Assembly: GCA_025175895.1 (NCBI GenBank)
Contig: CM046000.1
Location: 94,224,753 to 94,288,752, forward strand
From: Wurfbainia villosa
Lineage: Eukaryota; Streptophyta; Magnoliopsida; Zingiberales; Zingiberaceae
DNA length: 64,000 bases
Reading direction: 5' to 3'
This document shows, in pieces, positions 1 through 9,878 of this stretch. Each line of letters opens with the position of its first letter. Position 1 is the stretch's first letter. The notes under the pieces were generated by a model. That model saw only the letters and a program-made list of their open reading frames with translations. It was not told where the DNA came from and made no database searches. The translations under genes were made by a program, and so were the position numbers.

Positions 1-83
1 ATTTTTTAATTTTGGAAAGTCTAGAAGTATTTATGGAAATCTTCTACTTTTGGAAAGTTGGAAGTATTTATGGAAATTGATAT

Positions 84-353
84 TTTCCATAAATAAAATA
101 TTTGATTAGATTTGGATATTTGTTTCCTAATTTAATCTTGATTTGATTTGGGAAATCAAATCTTAAAAATATCTTATTTCCATAAGTAGTTTTGATGATT
201 TAGGAATTGGTTTCCTAAATTGACTTTCCTTAATCAACTCTTTCCACAAATAAAATATGTGATTAGATTTGGAAATTTGTTTCCTAATTTAATAATGATT
301 TGATTTGGAGAATCAAATCTTAAACATATTTTATTTCCATAAATAGTTATGAC
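84..353 (+). repeat. Direct duplication in the A1 leader
   Basis: Two AT-rich copies of about 113 bp lie at 84-197 and 241-353. Both run from TTTCCAtAAATAAAAT through GATTTGATTTGG to TTTCCATAA. They differ at scattered bases, so the duplication is not recent. No reading frame is seen here. This is untranslated leader. Confidence 0.75.
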
Positions 354-585
354 ATATAAGGAAATTTTGTACATGGCATAATTGTATGCCATGTAATTGC
401 ATTAGATGCATATCATTATGCCATGCGTGTCGTGACATGTAGATGTATGCCATGCATGTCATGTCATGTAGATAATAGTTATTTGCATGCAAAGAGAATG
501 AGACATAAAAACCCTAACTCAAAATTAAAGTCTACACCTTCCATTAATATGGTTAGAACTAGAGTTCCGTTTCTTGTTCGGGTTG

Positions 586-997
586 TTGGACTCTCTCCAG
601 GCCCGGATCGAACCCGAACATGTTCAAACCATGGAATATTTTAATACTAATATGGTAAGAGTTAGAGGTCAATCGTTAGCTTTGGTTGTTGGACTCTCTC
701 CAAGCCGGGCTAATTGGTTGAATGCACTCTAACCATATTAAAACTATTTCTCGATTAATGTGTTGGCTTTAACCTGGAGCATCAGCTTGTTAGACTCTCT
801 CCAAGGTCGATGTAAAGGGAGGTGAAGTTGGGTGCTATGCATATGATGCATACTTGTTAATGTGTTAACAACCCAATGTATGTGCGAACATTCAATTAGT
901 TGATAGCACATTGTGATAGTTGCATATATGTGATATGCAATCGGTATATTTGATACCTACCATCGTAGTTATGAATGGCTTGTTGGACTCTCTCCAA
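586..997 (+). repeat. Four repeated leader hairpins (TTGGA-CTCTC-TCCAA)
   Basis: Copies lie at 586-600, 689-703, 790-804 and 983-997. Each is a 15-base inverted repeat with a 5-bp stem and a CTCTC loop. The first and third carry one stem mismatch each. The same four copies sit in the same order in A2 (48274-48685). The conserved spacing in a non-coding leader suggests an RNA function such as packaging, dimerisation or translation control. That is inference only. Confidence 0.7.
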
Positions 998-1177
998 GGT
1001 TGTTCATATCTATGATGGATATCAGCCCATTCGGAGATGGACCTACGATCTCCCGAAGTGATTTTGGGGTTTTTGAAATTCAAAAAATGAATGGGATTTA
1101 TAAATGTATATTGATGCATTTTTAAAATCATTTTCTCATATATGCTCGTTTTGTATTTCTAGGTTAATCGATTGATC

Positions 1178-2119
1178 ATGTCGTCTTTGAATTTATGCAC
1201 TATTTTGGATTCAAACAAATTGACTGGGCCTAACTTCCTGGACTGGCTTAGAAATCTGAGAATTGTTCTCAAGGCAGAAAAGCTATCATATGTCCTTGAA
1301 GAGCCTCTTCCCTACTGTCCTAAGGACGATGCAACTCTAGACCAAATGTTGGTCTATCAGAAGCATGTGGCAGATTCTGAACTGGCGAGTTGCATCATGC
1401 TAGCTGTGATGGTACCTGAGCTGCAAAAGCAGCATGAGCATATGGATGCTAATACCATGGTCTTCCATCTTTATGAGCTGTTTGATGAGCAAGCGAGATC
1501 CGAAAGGTTCGAAGTCTCCAGGTTCCTCTTCACCACGAAGATGCAAGAAGGTTCGTCTGTAGAGCAGTTTGTGCTAAAGATGAATGGGTACATCGAGCGG
1601 CTAGCCACCCTCGGGTTTGTGATGGATCATGAATTAAGTATTGACTTAATTATGCATTGTTTGCCCAAGAGTTTCTCACAATTTGTGATGAACTATCGGA
1701 TGAACAAATTAGAATCCACTATTCCTGAGCTCCTAAATATGCTGAAGACTGTGGAGCCTTCTATGAAGCATGAGGAGAAGGCGGTTCTGTTAGTTGATTC
1801 CTCAAAGAAAGATTCTAAGAGGAAGGCAAAGGAACAGAAGAAAGGGAAGAACAAGAAGGCAGAACCAGCACAAAAGGGCACTTGCCATCATTGTGGCAAG
1901 GAAGGCCACTGGCGAAGAAACTGCAAGATTTATCTTGAGTCCATGAAGAAGAAAAAGGCATCCGATGCCCCATCCTCTTCAGGTATCTTCGTTATTGATT
2001 GTTATTCTATTTCCTTAGACACTTGGGTATTGGATACTGGGTGTGGCTCACATATATGTAATGACATACAGGGGCTAAGGAATAGAAGAAGACTCGTCAG
2101 AGGGGAGTCAAATTTGTGA
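1178..2119 (+). pseudogene. Gag and start of protease, element A1
   Basis: Encodes the copia Gag precursor, which forms the virus-like particle, followed by the aspartic protease active site. The start is taken at ATG 1178, matching ATG 48868 in A2. An N-terminal UBN2-type Gag region with the pattern NFLDWLRNLRIVL is followed by a Lys-rich stretch. A perfect CCHC knuckle CHHCGKEGHWRRNC lies at 1883-1924, and the protease triad DTG at 2033-2041. An in-frame TGA at 2117-2119 ends it, where A2 stays open. The reading frame then continues through protease and integrase, so this is one broken polyprotein. Confidence 0.88.
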
Positions 2120-2164
2120 GTTGGCAATGGAGCAAAGGTTGCTGCGGTTGCCATTGGAACTTAT

Positions 2165-3079
2165 TTGCTGAAGCTCCCTAGTGGACTAGTCTTGGAACTG
2201 GACAATTGTTATTGTGTTCCTTCTCTAATAAAGAACATTGTTTCTATTTCCTGCTTAAATAGAAATGGTTACCATTTGACGTTTAGTAACAATTATTGTT
2301 ATATAACTTTGAATGGTGTACTTTATGGAACTGGAACTTTGAGCAATGGAATTTATACGTTGGACATATCCAGTGACATTTTCAATATCGAAGCGAGCAA
2401 AAAGCGTGCTCGAAAGGATAATCAATTAGACTCCTACATGTGGCATTGTCGTCTTGGCTATATAAGCAAGAAACGCATGTTCAAATTACACCGATGTGGA
2501 ATTCTGGAATCGTTTAAATTGGATTCATACGATACATGCGAATCATGCTTAAAAGGAAAGATGACTAAGTTACCTTTTACAAGAAAAGGTGAACGAGTGG
2601 GAGAGTTACTAGGTCTAATACATACTGATGTATGTGGACCTATGTCAACTCAAGCTTTAGGAGGCTATAGCTACTTCATTACCTTCACCGATGATCACTC
2701 ACAGTTTGGGTATGTGTTCTTGAGGAAACACAAGTCTGAAGCCTTTGAAAGGTTTAAAGAATTCAGAAATGAAGTAGAGAAACAACATGACAAGAGTATT
2801 AAAATACTTCGATCGGATCGAGGTGGTGAATACTTAAGTCAAGAGTTTCTTGATTATCTAAGAGATAATGGTATATTGTCTCAATGGACTCCACCATACA
2901 CACCACAACATAATGGTGTATCTGAGAGGCGTAACCAGACCTTGTTGGACATGGTCAGGTCAATGATGAATCATGCGAATCTTCCCAAGTCCTTTTGGGG
3001 CTATGCACTTCAGACAGCTGTTTACTTATTAAACAGAATGTCAACCAAGGTAGTCTCTACTACTCCATATGAGATATGA
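2165..3079 (+). pseudogene. Protease end, pre-integrase and integrase core, element A1
   Basis: This is in the same frame as the Gag segment, so only the stop at 2117 separates them. The GAG-pre-integrase zinc region has WHCRLGY; copia elements normally have H where Y stands, so one zinc ligand is lost. The DDE catalytic set looks present: D in HTDVCGP, D in FTDDHS, and E in SERRN. The segment ends at a TGA at 3077-3079, just after TPYEI, where copia usually has Trp. A2 carries the same stop. Integrase would insert the cDNA in the nucleus. Confidence 0.88.
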
Positions 3080-3106
3080 AATAGTAAGAAACCTCATGTA
3101 TCTTAC

Positions 3107-3403
3107 TTGAAGATATGGGGTTGTCCTGCTTATGTGAAGCGGACTGTATTAGATAAATTGGATGCTAAGTCTGATAAATGTCTATTTATTGGATACCCTA
3201 AGGAAAAAAGGGGTTACCAATTCTATCATCCTGTGGAACAAAAGGTATTTGTTTTAAAGCATGCTGTGTTTCTAGAGAAAGAGTTTCTCTTGCAAGAAAA
3301 CAGTGGGAGTGTCGTCGAGCTTGAGGAGGCTCGAGAGACTCAAATAGACATTGATGAGATACCTGGTGAAGCACAACAGCCGATAACTCATAGTGATGAG
3401 TAA
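3107..3403 (+). pseudogene. Integrase C-terminal region and linker, element A1
   Basis: This continues the same frame after the 3077 stop. It holds the conserved copia tail KIWGCPAYVKR and LDAKSDKCLFIGYPKE, then an acidic linker. It ends at a TAA at 3401-3403, where A2 reads through. 3404-3541 stays in frame with no further stop and leads into reverse transcriptase. Confidence 0.82.
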
Positions 3404-3541
3404 TCGGTTGGATCTATTGAAACACCACATCTTCGTAGATCTGGTAGAACACGCAACATTCTTGAAAGATATGGATTTCTCGTAAGTGAATCGAACGACG
3501 TATTACTCATTGATGATGAGGAGCCTACCAGTTATGAAGAA

Positions 3542-4030
3542 GTGCTGACAAGTTCAGAAAGGGATAAGTGGCTTGATGCCATGAAGTCGGAAATGGATTC
3601 CATGTATGAAAACCAAGTTTGGAACTTGGTTGACCCACCTGAAGGCATCAAGCCTATAGGGTGCAAGTGGGTTTTCAAGAAGAAAACCGACATGGATGGT
3701 AATGTGATTACCTATAAGGCTAGATTAGTGGCGAAAGGATATCGTCAAAAACAAGGTGTTGATTATGACGAAACCTATTCGCCTGTAGCTATGCTTAAAT
3801 CCATTCGGATGCTCCTGGCCATAGCGGCTCATTATGATTATGAGATATGGCAGATGGATGTGAAAACAACTTTCCTTAATGGAAACCTGCTCGAGGACGT
3901 GTATATGATACAGCCTGAGGGTTTCACATCGGTTGATAAAACCAAGGTATGCAAATTGCGACGGTCCATATGGATTGAAGCAAGCATCCGAGCTGGAATA
4001 TCCGTTTTGATGAGACAATCAAAAGTTTGA
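3542..4030 (+). pseudogene. Reverse transcriptase, N-terminal half, element A1
   Basis: Copies the element RNA into cDNA. Typical copia motifs are visible: KWVFKKKTD, KARLVAKGYRQKQG, DYDETYSPVA, and QMDVKTTFLNG, which carries the first catalytic Asp. It is in the same frame as the upstream segments. Near 4020 one A is missing from a run that A2 keeps, so the frame shifts and this segment ends early at 4030. Confidence 0.88.
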
Positions 4031-5070
4031 TTTCTCACAAAATCCGAAGCGAACCTTGTGTGTACAAGAAGGTTAGTGAGTGCGATCGTGTTCCTAGTAT
4101 TGTATGTCGATGACATATTACTTATAGGAAGCGATGTTTGATCTTCTGATCGATTAAGATTTTGTTATCAAGACATTCTCCATGAAAGACACAGGAGAAG
4201 CAACCTACATCCTCGGGATTAAGATCTATAGAGATAGATCGAAGCAGTTTGCTTGGTCTTTCGATCTACATATATAGACCAAGTGCTAAAGAGGTTTAGC
4301 ATGTCGGAATCCAAGAAAGGTTTCCTACCCATCGGGCATAGGATACACCTTTTGAAGTCTATGTGTCGTAGCATAGAAGGCGAGAGGATTTGCATGAGTA
4401 AGATTCCCTATGCATCATGATAGGATCTATCATGTATGCTATGTTATGTACGAGGCCCGATGTATCGTATGCTCACGAGTGTCACGAGATACCAGTTTGA
4501 TCTAGGAATGGATCATTGGGTGGTTGTTAAGGCGATCCTTAAGTACTTAAGAAGAACTAAGGATGTGTTCCTAATATATGGAGAAGGGGACATGGTGATA
4601 CGTGGGTATCTCGGATGCGGCTTCGAGACAGACAAGGATGATTCCATGTCTCGATCTCGGATCGTGTTCACCTTGAATGAGCGCGATGAGTTGGAAAAGT
4701 TCCAAACAAGACCGTGGCGGATTCTACCGCGAGGCGAGAATACATTGCGGCTTTAGGCGACAAAGGAGCGGTTTTCAAGTTCATTTATGAACTTGGTGTG
4801 ATTCCATCCATTGTTGAAGCAATACCGGTCTACTGTGACAACAATGGAGCAATTGCACAGGCGAAAGAGCCAAGGTCTCATCAACGATCCAAACATGTGC
4901 TTCGCCGCTATCATCTTATCAGAGAGATCATCAGTAGGAAGGAAATACAAATCGAGAAAATCCCCACTGAAAGGAACTTAGCGGATCCTTTGACTAAGGC
5001 ATTACCTCAAAGTAAGTTTGAGGGTCATGTTAGAGCTTATGGTATTGGATACCGTAGCGATTGGCATTAG
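4031..5070 (+). pseudogene. Reverse transcriptase C-terminal half and RNase H, element A1
   Basis: This is the continuation after the frameshift, spread over more than one frame. The YVDD active site is readable at 4103-4114, though in a disrupted context. Later pieces match PDV, KAILKYLRRTKDVFLIYGEGD, and the RNase H end with YCDNNGAIAQAKEPRSHQ and KIPTERNLADPLTKALP. The stop at 5068-5070 lies just before the polypurine tract, the usual place for the end of copia pol. Several short indels make it non-functional. Confidence 0.83.
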
Positions 5071-5082
5071 CAAGTGGGAGTT
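5071..5082 (+). promoter_or_regulatory. Polypurine tract of A1
   Basis: A purine-rich stretch, CAAGTGGGAGTT, lies directly before the TG of the 3' LTR. It is the expected primer site for plus-strand DNA. A2 has the matching site at about 54376-54388. Confidence 0.75.
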
Positions 5083-7303
5083 TGTTAGTGATATATGAGA
5101 GATGTCCTAAGTCAATCACCTTATGTTTGAACCATTTATATGATAAATGAAGATTCACTGTTTGAGTATACATGTTTTCATGTAGTTGATTAGATCTTAA
5201 ACTCATTTACTGAATGTCCACGATATGATTCACAGCATGAGAGAATTTGTGATTGGATCATAACTAGTGAGTATCTCTACATGTGTAATTGTGTTGTATC
5301 GGAATTATCCCTAGTCGATGAATTGATGGATTTGGACACCATTGATTCTGTCGAGACTAGCACGAGGTATACTCCTTGGTATATCCAAGCAGCTGATTCT
5401 CACTGGCTGGAGACATTGTGATGTCCAGAGTTAATCGTGGATACTAGTTCATTGGAGTGACCAGCCGAAAGGCTTCATATGGTTCTCTGCATATATAGAT
5501 ATGTCAATGAAGTTCTTACTGTAGCTTAAGTGTGATGTTCCTTTGACTTGCGGTATTCAAGTCATCTTGATCATAAAGACTTATGCTTTGACATCTTAAG
5601 TAAGCATCTCTAAGGAGATGTGGACCCAGGATGATTGGGTATAAGTCGAAGTGATCGAGGGTGTTTGAATAGCCTATAAAGGATTCACCACTCCTTGCGA
5701 GGAGATGTATACCCATGACCTCTCGTCGGATTGTTACTAAAGTCTTTGGCCAAAGCATTACATGTTTAGAGTAAGGTACTCTTCGATACATGTGGAGTAA
5801 CTGGAATCCGTAGGACGAGGAAATGATACTTGGGCTAGTTGTGATGTAGTTAGCCTAGTGGGGACAGACACTATAGACCATGTCCTGAACCAAGTGGGTA
5901 TAAGATGAGTGAAGGGAATGGAGCACGATTCATTCGAGCTGCTGAAGGGTTTCAGAAATAGTTCTGGATCAACCGTTGATCTTTTCGGTTAATTGGGGAT
6001 CATGATGTACTACTAGGTGCCACTTATGATCGTTCTATAATTAATGGTTAATTATAGACGACCAACATAAACCGAGAACCTATTTGGTTACACGCACAAC
6101 GAGCGTAATCCGAAGGATTTAAAATGAGCTTGAGAATGAGATTCTCAGACCGAGAGAAACTAGGTTTGGTTGGATCAAACATGGAGCAAGCATGAAATCG
6201 TTTCAGTCGCAATGGAAGCATGGATGGGCCGTGTCTTATGAAGACATGATGGATCAACCAAATTGGTTTGGTTCTAATCCAATGGAGGAGAATAAACCAA
6301 AGGGTTTGGTTTGTTTTAAACGAATGACCCAAAGTTGGTTCGGTTCATTTAACTTAAAATAAACCATCATGGTTTGGTTTATTTTAACTTAAATTAATGG
6401 AGCGGGTTAACGGGCTTTTGGTTATAATCCGATAACCATTAAGAGAATTTGTTCTCTATAAAATAGGGCTTAAGGGTTTTGTTAAGCCCTAATCCAAGTC
6501 CTTGCAACCCTAAGTTGCCGCCCCCTCCTCTCCTTGGTGTAGTCGGCGCCAACCCCACCTTGCCGCCGCCCACCACCACCCAGCTCCCTTGCCGGCGTCT
6601 AGAAGGTGTTGTCCTTCCCTCTTGCCGGAGTCGAGCTACTGCCGGAGGAGCTCCGGTGATCTCCTTTGGGTCCGGCGACAAGGTGAGCCTCAACCTTCCT
6701 TATTTGGCCGGCCCCTATTCCTCCACCAAAGCTGTCCAGTTTTCTGGACAGCTTGTTTCCTTCTTGTCAGAGTGTCATTTGGACGATGTTTGGAGCTCCG
6801 ACAGCGGTAGCCTTGCTGGGGATTCGATCTCCGATAATTCTCATAGGTGGAGGACGAAGGATTCGTCAAACGGTTGACGAATACCTCTCCGGAGAAGCGA
6901 GTTTTTGAGGACTCGTTTTGGATCCGAATTTTGATTTGGATCGTGATCTTCTCTCGATCACATCATCTTCAACACGAGGCTAGTAACCCGTACGAAGATG
7001 AGGCTCGTGACTTTGTGAAGTCATCTCGAAGATACTCGGCGTGGATATGGATAGAGACGATTCTAGCGAGAATCGTTCCGGTTGATGTCTTTCCCGCTAC
7101 ACGTGATACGTAAGGTATACGTAGTATAAGTTTCCTTTTATTGCAAAATTTGAATTTACGGTTATGTCTACACATGTTGTACTATGCATGCATGTGATGT
7201 GTGTGTTATAATAAATTAGATTTATTATTTTATTCCTTCCGCTGTGCACATGTTTACGAAACATGTTCTAACACACACTCGCCGCAGTGCCGGAAACCCA
7301 ACA
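5083..7303 (+). repeat. 3' LTR of A1 (2221 bp)
   Basis: Starts TGTTAGTGATATATGAGAG and ends CGGAAACCCAACA. The A2 LTR at 54389-56597 is the same along its length with scattered substitutions and small indels. A TATA-like box lies at 6455-6464. Downstream comes a GC-rich, Pro-rich-coding stretch (about 6500-6720), likely the R/U5 part of the transcript. A short box CCTATAAAGG near 5680 resembles one known from Angela/BARE-type LTRs. The open frames in the LTR are not supported as genes. Confidence 0.88.
6455..6464 (+). promoter_or_regulatory. TATA box of the A1 LTR
   Basis: CTATAAAATA lies about 1.37 kb into the LTR, followed by AGGGCTTAAGGG. In A2 the matching site near 55777 reads TGTAAAAACA, so the box is lost there. 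The position fits a U3/R border. Confidence 0.6.
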
Positions 7304-7676
7304 TTGACCTCTTAAACCTCACGTGCCATGACCATGTGAAAACACACGGCCAGGCCATGTGTGCCGTTGAGGGTTGGGGCACGACTGTGTGAAAATACAC
7401 AGCCAGGCCGTGTGCCCCCCGTTTCCTTCTCACGGTGCACAATGGTTCGAATTCTCCTTACTCGCTCAGTCGTGTGGGTTCAAAGTGATTTTTCTTTTAC
7501 CTAGCAGGTTCTTTCTAGTCCTAATTCATGTTAAAAATACTAAATGAATGGAATACAAAGTTTAAATTAAACAAATAAATATAATACAATGAAAAGAACA
7601 CCTAAAAACTAAACTTGGGATGCCTCACAAGAAGCGCTTTGTTTAAGGTCTTTTAGCTCAACCCTACTCCATTGTC
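7304..7676 (-). other. Non-coding stretch of D after protease
   Basis: No reading frame is supported. On the plus strand, 7320-7430 holds repeated inverted motifs of the type ACACGGCCAGGCC and GGCCGTGTG. A matching theme occurs in the D LTR at about 10955-11075. Near 7618 the minus strand reads GCGCTTCTTGTGAGGCATCC. From memory, a similar junction follows gag in other plant Ty3-type elements, including non-autonomous ones. Confidence 0.55.
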
Positions 7677-8306
7677 TCAACTTGGCTCCGGAGGTTTTGT
7701 GAACCTCCATTCATCTGTCTCAGAGTCGACATCCGGTGGGTTTGGCTCTACCCTACTGAAAGTGTAGCCGTCTAGGAAGGGCGCTCTACATTCTGACATA
7801 TTGAAGATGATGATCTCCCCGTCTACCTCTAAGGAGATCTTGTGCGCCTTTACGTCTATAAATGCTCCCGCAGTCACCAGAAAGGGTCTTCTCAAAATGA
7901 TGGGATTCTGAAGATGTGATCTTGTGTCCAATATAATAAAATCTGTGTGTATCACGAAATTCTCAATGACCACAGGCACATGTGCTTGCATGCCGAAGGG
8001 TTCCTTGACTGAGTCGTCCCCCATACGAATACCAAGATTTGCTGGTTGGATCATATTCAGTCACATCTTCAAATAGTATGCATAGGGCATCACACTTATT
8101 GATGACCCCAAGTCGCACAGTGCTTCATCGAAGCTTTCCCCATAAATCGAGCAGGGGATAACAAATTCACCAGGGTCCTCAAGCTGGGGTGGAATTTTAT
8201 CTTCAATCTTGGCTTGGTCTGGTAGGGTGGAAATCATGGTTGCACACCCCTCCTTGACTTGATTCGGCTCGGGTAATGATGGAGAACTATCCATAGGTTG
8301 CGACAC
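7677..8306 (-). pseudogene. Retropepsin-like protease of element D
   Basis: Two open pieces, 8061-8306 and 7677-8054, are in one frame, split by a stop at 8055-8060. The pattern EFVIPCSIYGESFDEALCD followed by LGSSISVMP matches Athila/Tat-type retropepsins, where the active site reads DLGAS rather than the copia DTG. The second piece has ILRRPFLVTAGAFIDV, the usual protease C-terminal signature. It is in the same frame as the gag at 8511-9620, with a few in-frame stops between, so this was one Gag-protease protein. Confidence 0.8.
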
Positions 8307-8510
8307 GGTTTGGGTTATCTAGGCCACTTGTGTTTCCAACATCCTTGTGTGACTTGCAAGACCATCAACAGTGGCCTTCAAATCCTTAAGTGACTCTTCT
8401 GTTTTCTAATGTTGGCGTCAAAACTCTTCATTGGCCTTTGTTTGGGTAGCAATGAAGTATTCCATCATCAATTATAGCCTAGACTTTTGTGGTTGTTGCT
8501 TCCCATTGCC

Positions 8511-9620
8511 CTATTGCTGCCCATACCCTCCTAATGGTTGGAAGTTCCCTGAGGTATTCCGATAGGAAAAGTTCGGGTGGTTCTTCCATCCGAGATTGTA
8601 AGTATTGGAGTATGGGTTTTTGGATCTTTGATTATAGTTCCCAACCATGTCGACATACTCAATCTGATCTTCTGAGCCACCCAACCCTCCATAATAGTCC
8701 TCCCGATATGCTGTTGCTCCTTCTCCAAAGTCATTGGCCGCACATGCAAAAACAGGATTGAAAGAGTCAAACTGTCTGCTAAGTGCGTCCAACCTCGCTG
8801 CCATGTGGTCCACGGAGTTGACAACAAATTGTCCCGCGGCAGGAGTTGGGTGACTACGTTCGGAAGTCCATTGATGGTGGTTCTGGGTCACCTCTTCTAT
8901 TAGCTCCTCCGCTTTCTCGATAGTCTTGTTCATAAGTGCTCCTCCTACGGCATAATCGAGGGACATCTTTGTGGCGTACGTGATCCCATTATAGAAGATG
9001 TGGATCCCCAGCCACCTTTCTAGTCCATGGTGGGGGCATTGGTAGAGTAGCCCCTTGTAGCGATCCCAAGCTTCAAATAGGGACTCCCCTTCCTTCTGAC
9101 GGAAGCTCATTATTAGATGGCACATGTGAGCAGTCTTGCTAGGTGGGAAGTATTTATTCAAGAACTGCTGCTCGCATTGCTCCCAAGTAGTAATGCTTCC
9201 CGAAGGCAGGGAGTGAAGCCATGCCTTAGCCTTATCCCGCAATGAGAACAGGAATAAACTCAGGCGGATCGCGTTTGCAGGGACTCCATTAATCCTCATT
9301 GTTGAGTAGATTTTCAAAAATATCTCCAGGTACCAGTTTGAGTCTTCAGTTGCAGCTCCCCTAAATTGACTCTGCTGGACCATGTGTATGAGTGTCAATT
9401 TCAGTTCAAAGTTGTTTGCTGAAATGGACGGTCCAGCTATACTCGGCCTAAAGCCTCTAGCACTAGGGGTTGTGTAATCCCGCAAAGGTCGGCTACCTAT
9501 ATTCACCTCGGATGCGGCTTGGTCCTCCATCCTCTTCTGTTCATCTCTTCGACGATGATAGGTTTGTTCGATTTCTAGATCAATTGGAATCAGGCCTTCC
9601 GATCCTAAGCGTCTATGCAT
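8511..9620 (-). CDS. Gag polyprotein of element D
   Basis: A 369-residue open frame from ATG at 9620. Residues about 70-230 match the retrotransposon Gag domain of Athila-like Ty3 elements: FELKLTLIHMVQQSQF, RLSLFLFSLRDKAKAWLHS, TTWEQCEQQFLNKYFPPSKT, and ESLFEAWDRYKGLLYQCPHH. No CCHC knuckle is seen in the open part. The C-terminus is rich in Asn, Gln and Gly. It forms the particle in which reverse transcription happens. In-frame stops follow, so Gag is cut from its protease, but this domain itself is unbroken. Confidence 0.85.
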   Translation of the reverse strand: MHRRLGSEGLIPIDLEIEQTYHRRRDEQKRMEDQAASEVNIGSRPLRDYTTPSARGFRPSIAGPSISANNFELKLTLIHMVQQSQFRGAATEDSNWYLEIFLKIYSTMRINGVPANAIRLSLFLFSLRDKAKAWLHSLPSGSITTWEQCEQQFLNKYFPPSKTAHMCHLIMSFRQKEGESLFEAWDRYKGLLYQCPHHGLERWLGIHIFYNGITYATKMSLDYAVGGALMNKTIEKAEELIEEVTQNHHQWTSERSHPTPAAGQFVVNSVDHMAARLDALSRQFDSFNPVFACAANDFGEGATAYREDYYGGLGGSEDQIEYVDMVGNYNQRSKNPYSNTYNLGWKNHPNFSYRNTSGNFQPLGGYGQQ

Positions 9621-9854
9621 ACGAGGAACCGAGCCACAAAATTAGGAGTATTACCTAATACTTAATTAAAATAGAAAATAGACTAAACTAATACTAAATC
9701 AAATGTAGAAAATTTAACTAGAGATTAATGCAATGTAATTACTGAAATAAATCTAAACCTACTCTAGATATTAAAAATCTAAAATTGAAGTGAATAAATA
9801 TACCTTAAGTCCGATCCAATTATTCGCTTCTTGATTTGATATCGAATCAATCAG

Positions 9855-9872
9855 TCCCTGGCAATGGTGCCA
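9855..9872 (-). promoter_or_regulatory. Primer-binding site of D
   Basis: On the minus strand this reads TGGCACCATTGCCAGGGA. It differs at a few bases from TGGCGCCGTTGCCGGGGA, the site for tRNA-Asp used by many Athila/Tat elements. It lies 6 bases from the LTR end, as usual for that group. Confidence 0.7.
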
Positions 9873-9878
9873 AAAACT

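Larger units (their letters stand above)
1..7303 (+). mobile_element. Ty1/copia element A1, 5' LTR off the window
   Basis: This is the leader, Gag-Pol region and 3' LTR of a Ty1/copia retrotransposon. Domain order is Gag knuckle, protease, integrase, reverse transcriptase, RNase H, which is the copia order. The 3' LTR begins TGTTAG after a purine-rich tract and ends CCAACA at 7303. A second copy of the same family, A2, lies at 48120-56597 and confirms the LTR limits. The coding region is dead: three in-frame stops and at least one frameshift. The right flank belongs to element D, so A1 appears to have inserted in D. The left half of D and the 5' LTR would lie beyond the window. Confidence 0.9.

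Noticed and set aside
1141..1178. A possible intron 3' splice site (TTTGTATTTCTAG) just before the A gag ATG
   Set aside because: It is present in A1 and A2, but no matching donor with support could be chosen by eye. RNA data would decide.
6479..6877. An open frame of 132 residues, Pro-rich at the start, in the A1 LTR
   Set aside because: It lies in the R/U5 part of the LTR. The matching A2 stretch does not keep the frame. High GC content explains the length.
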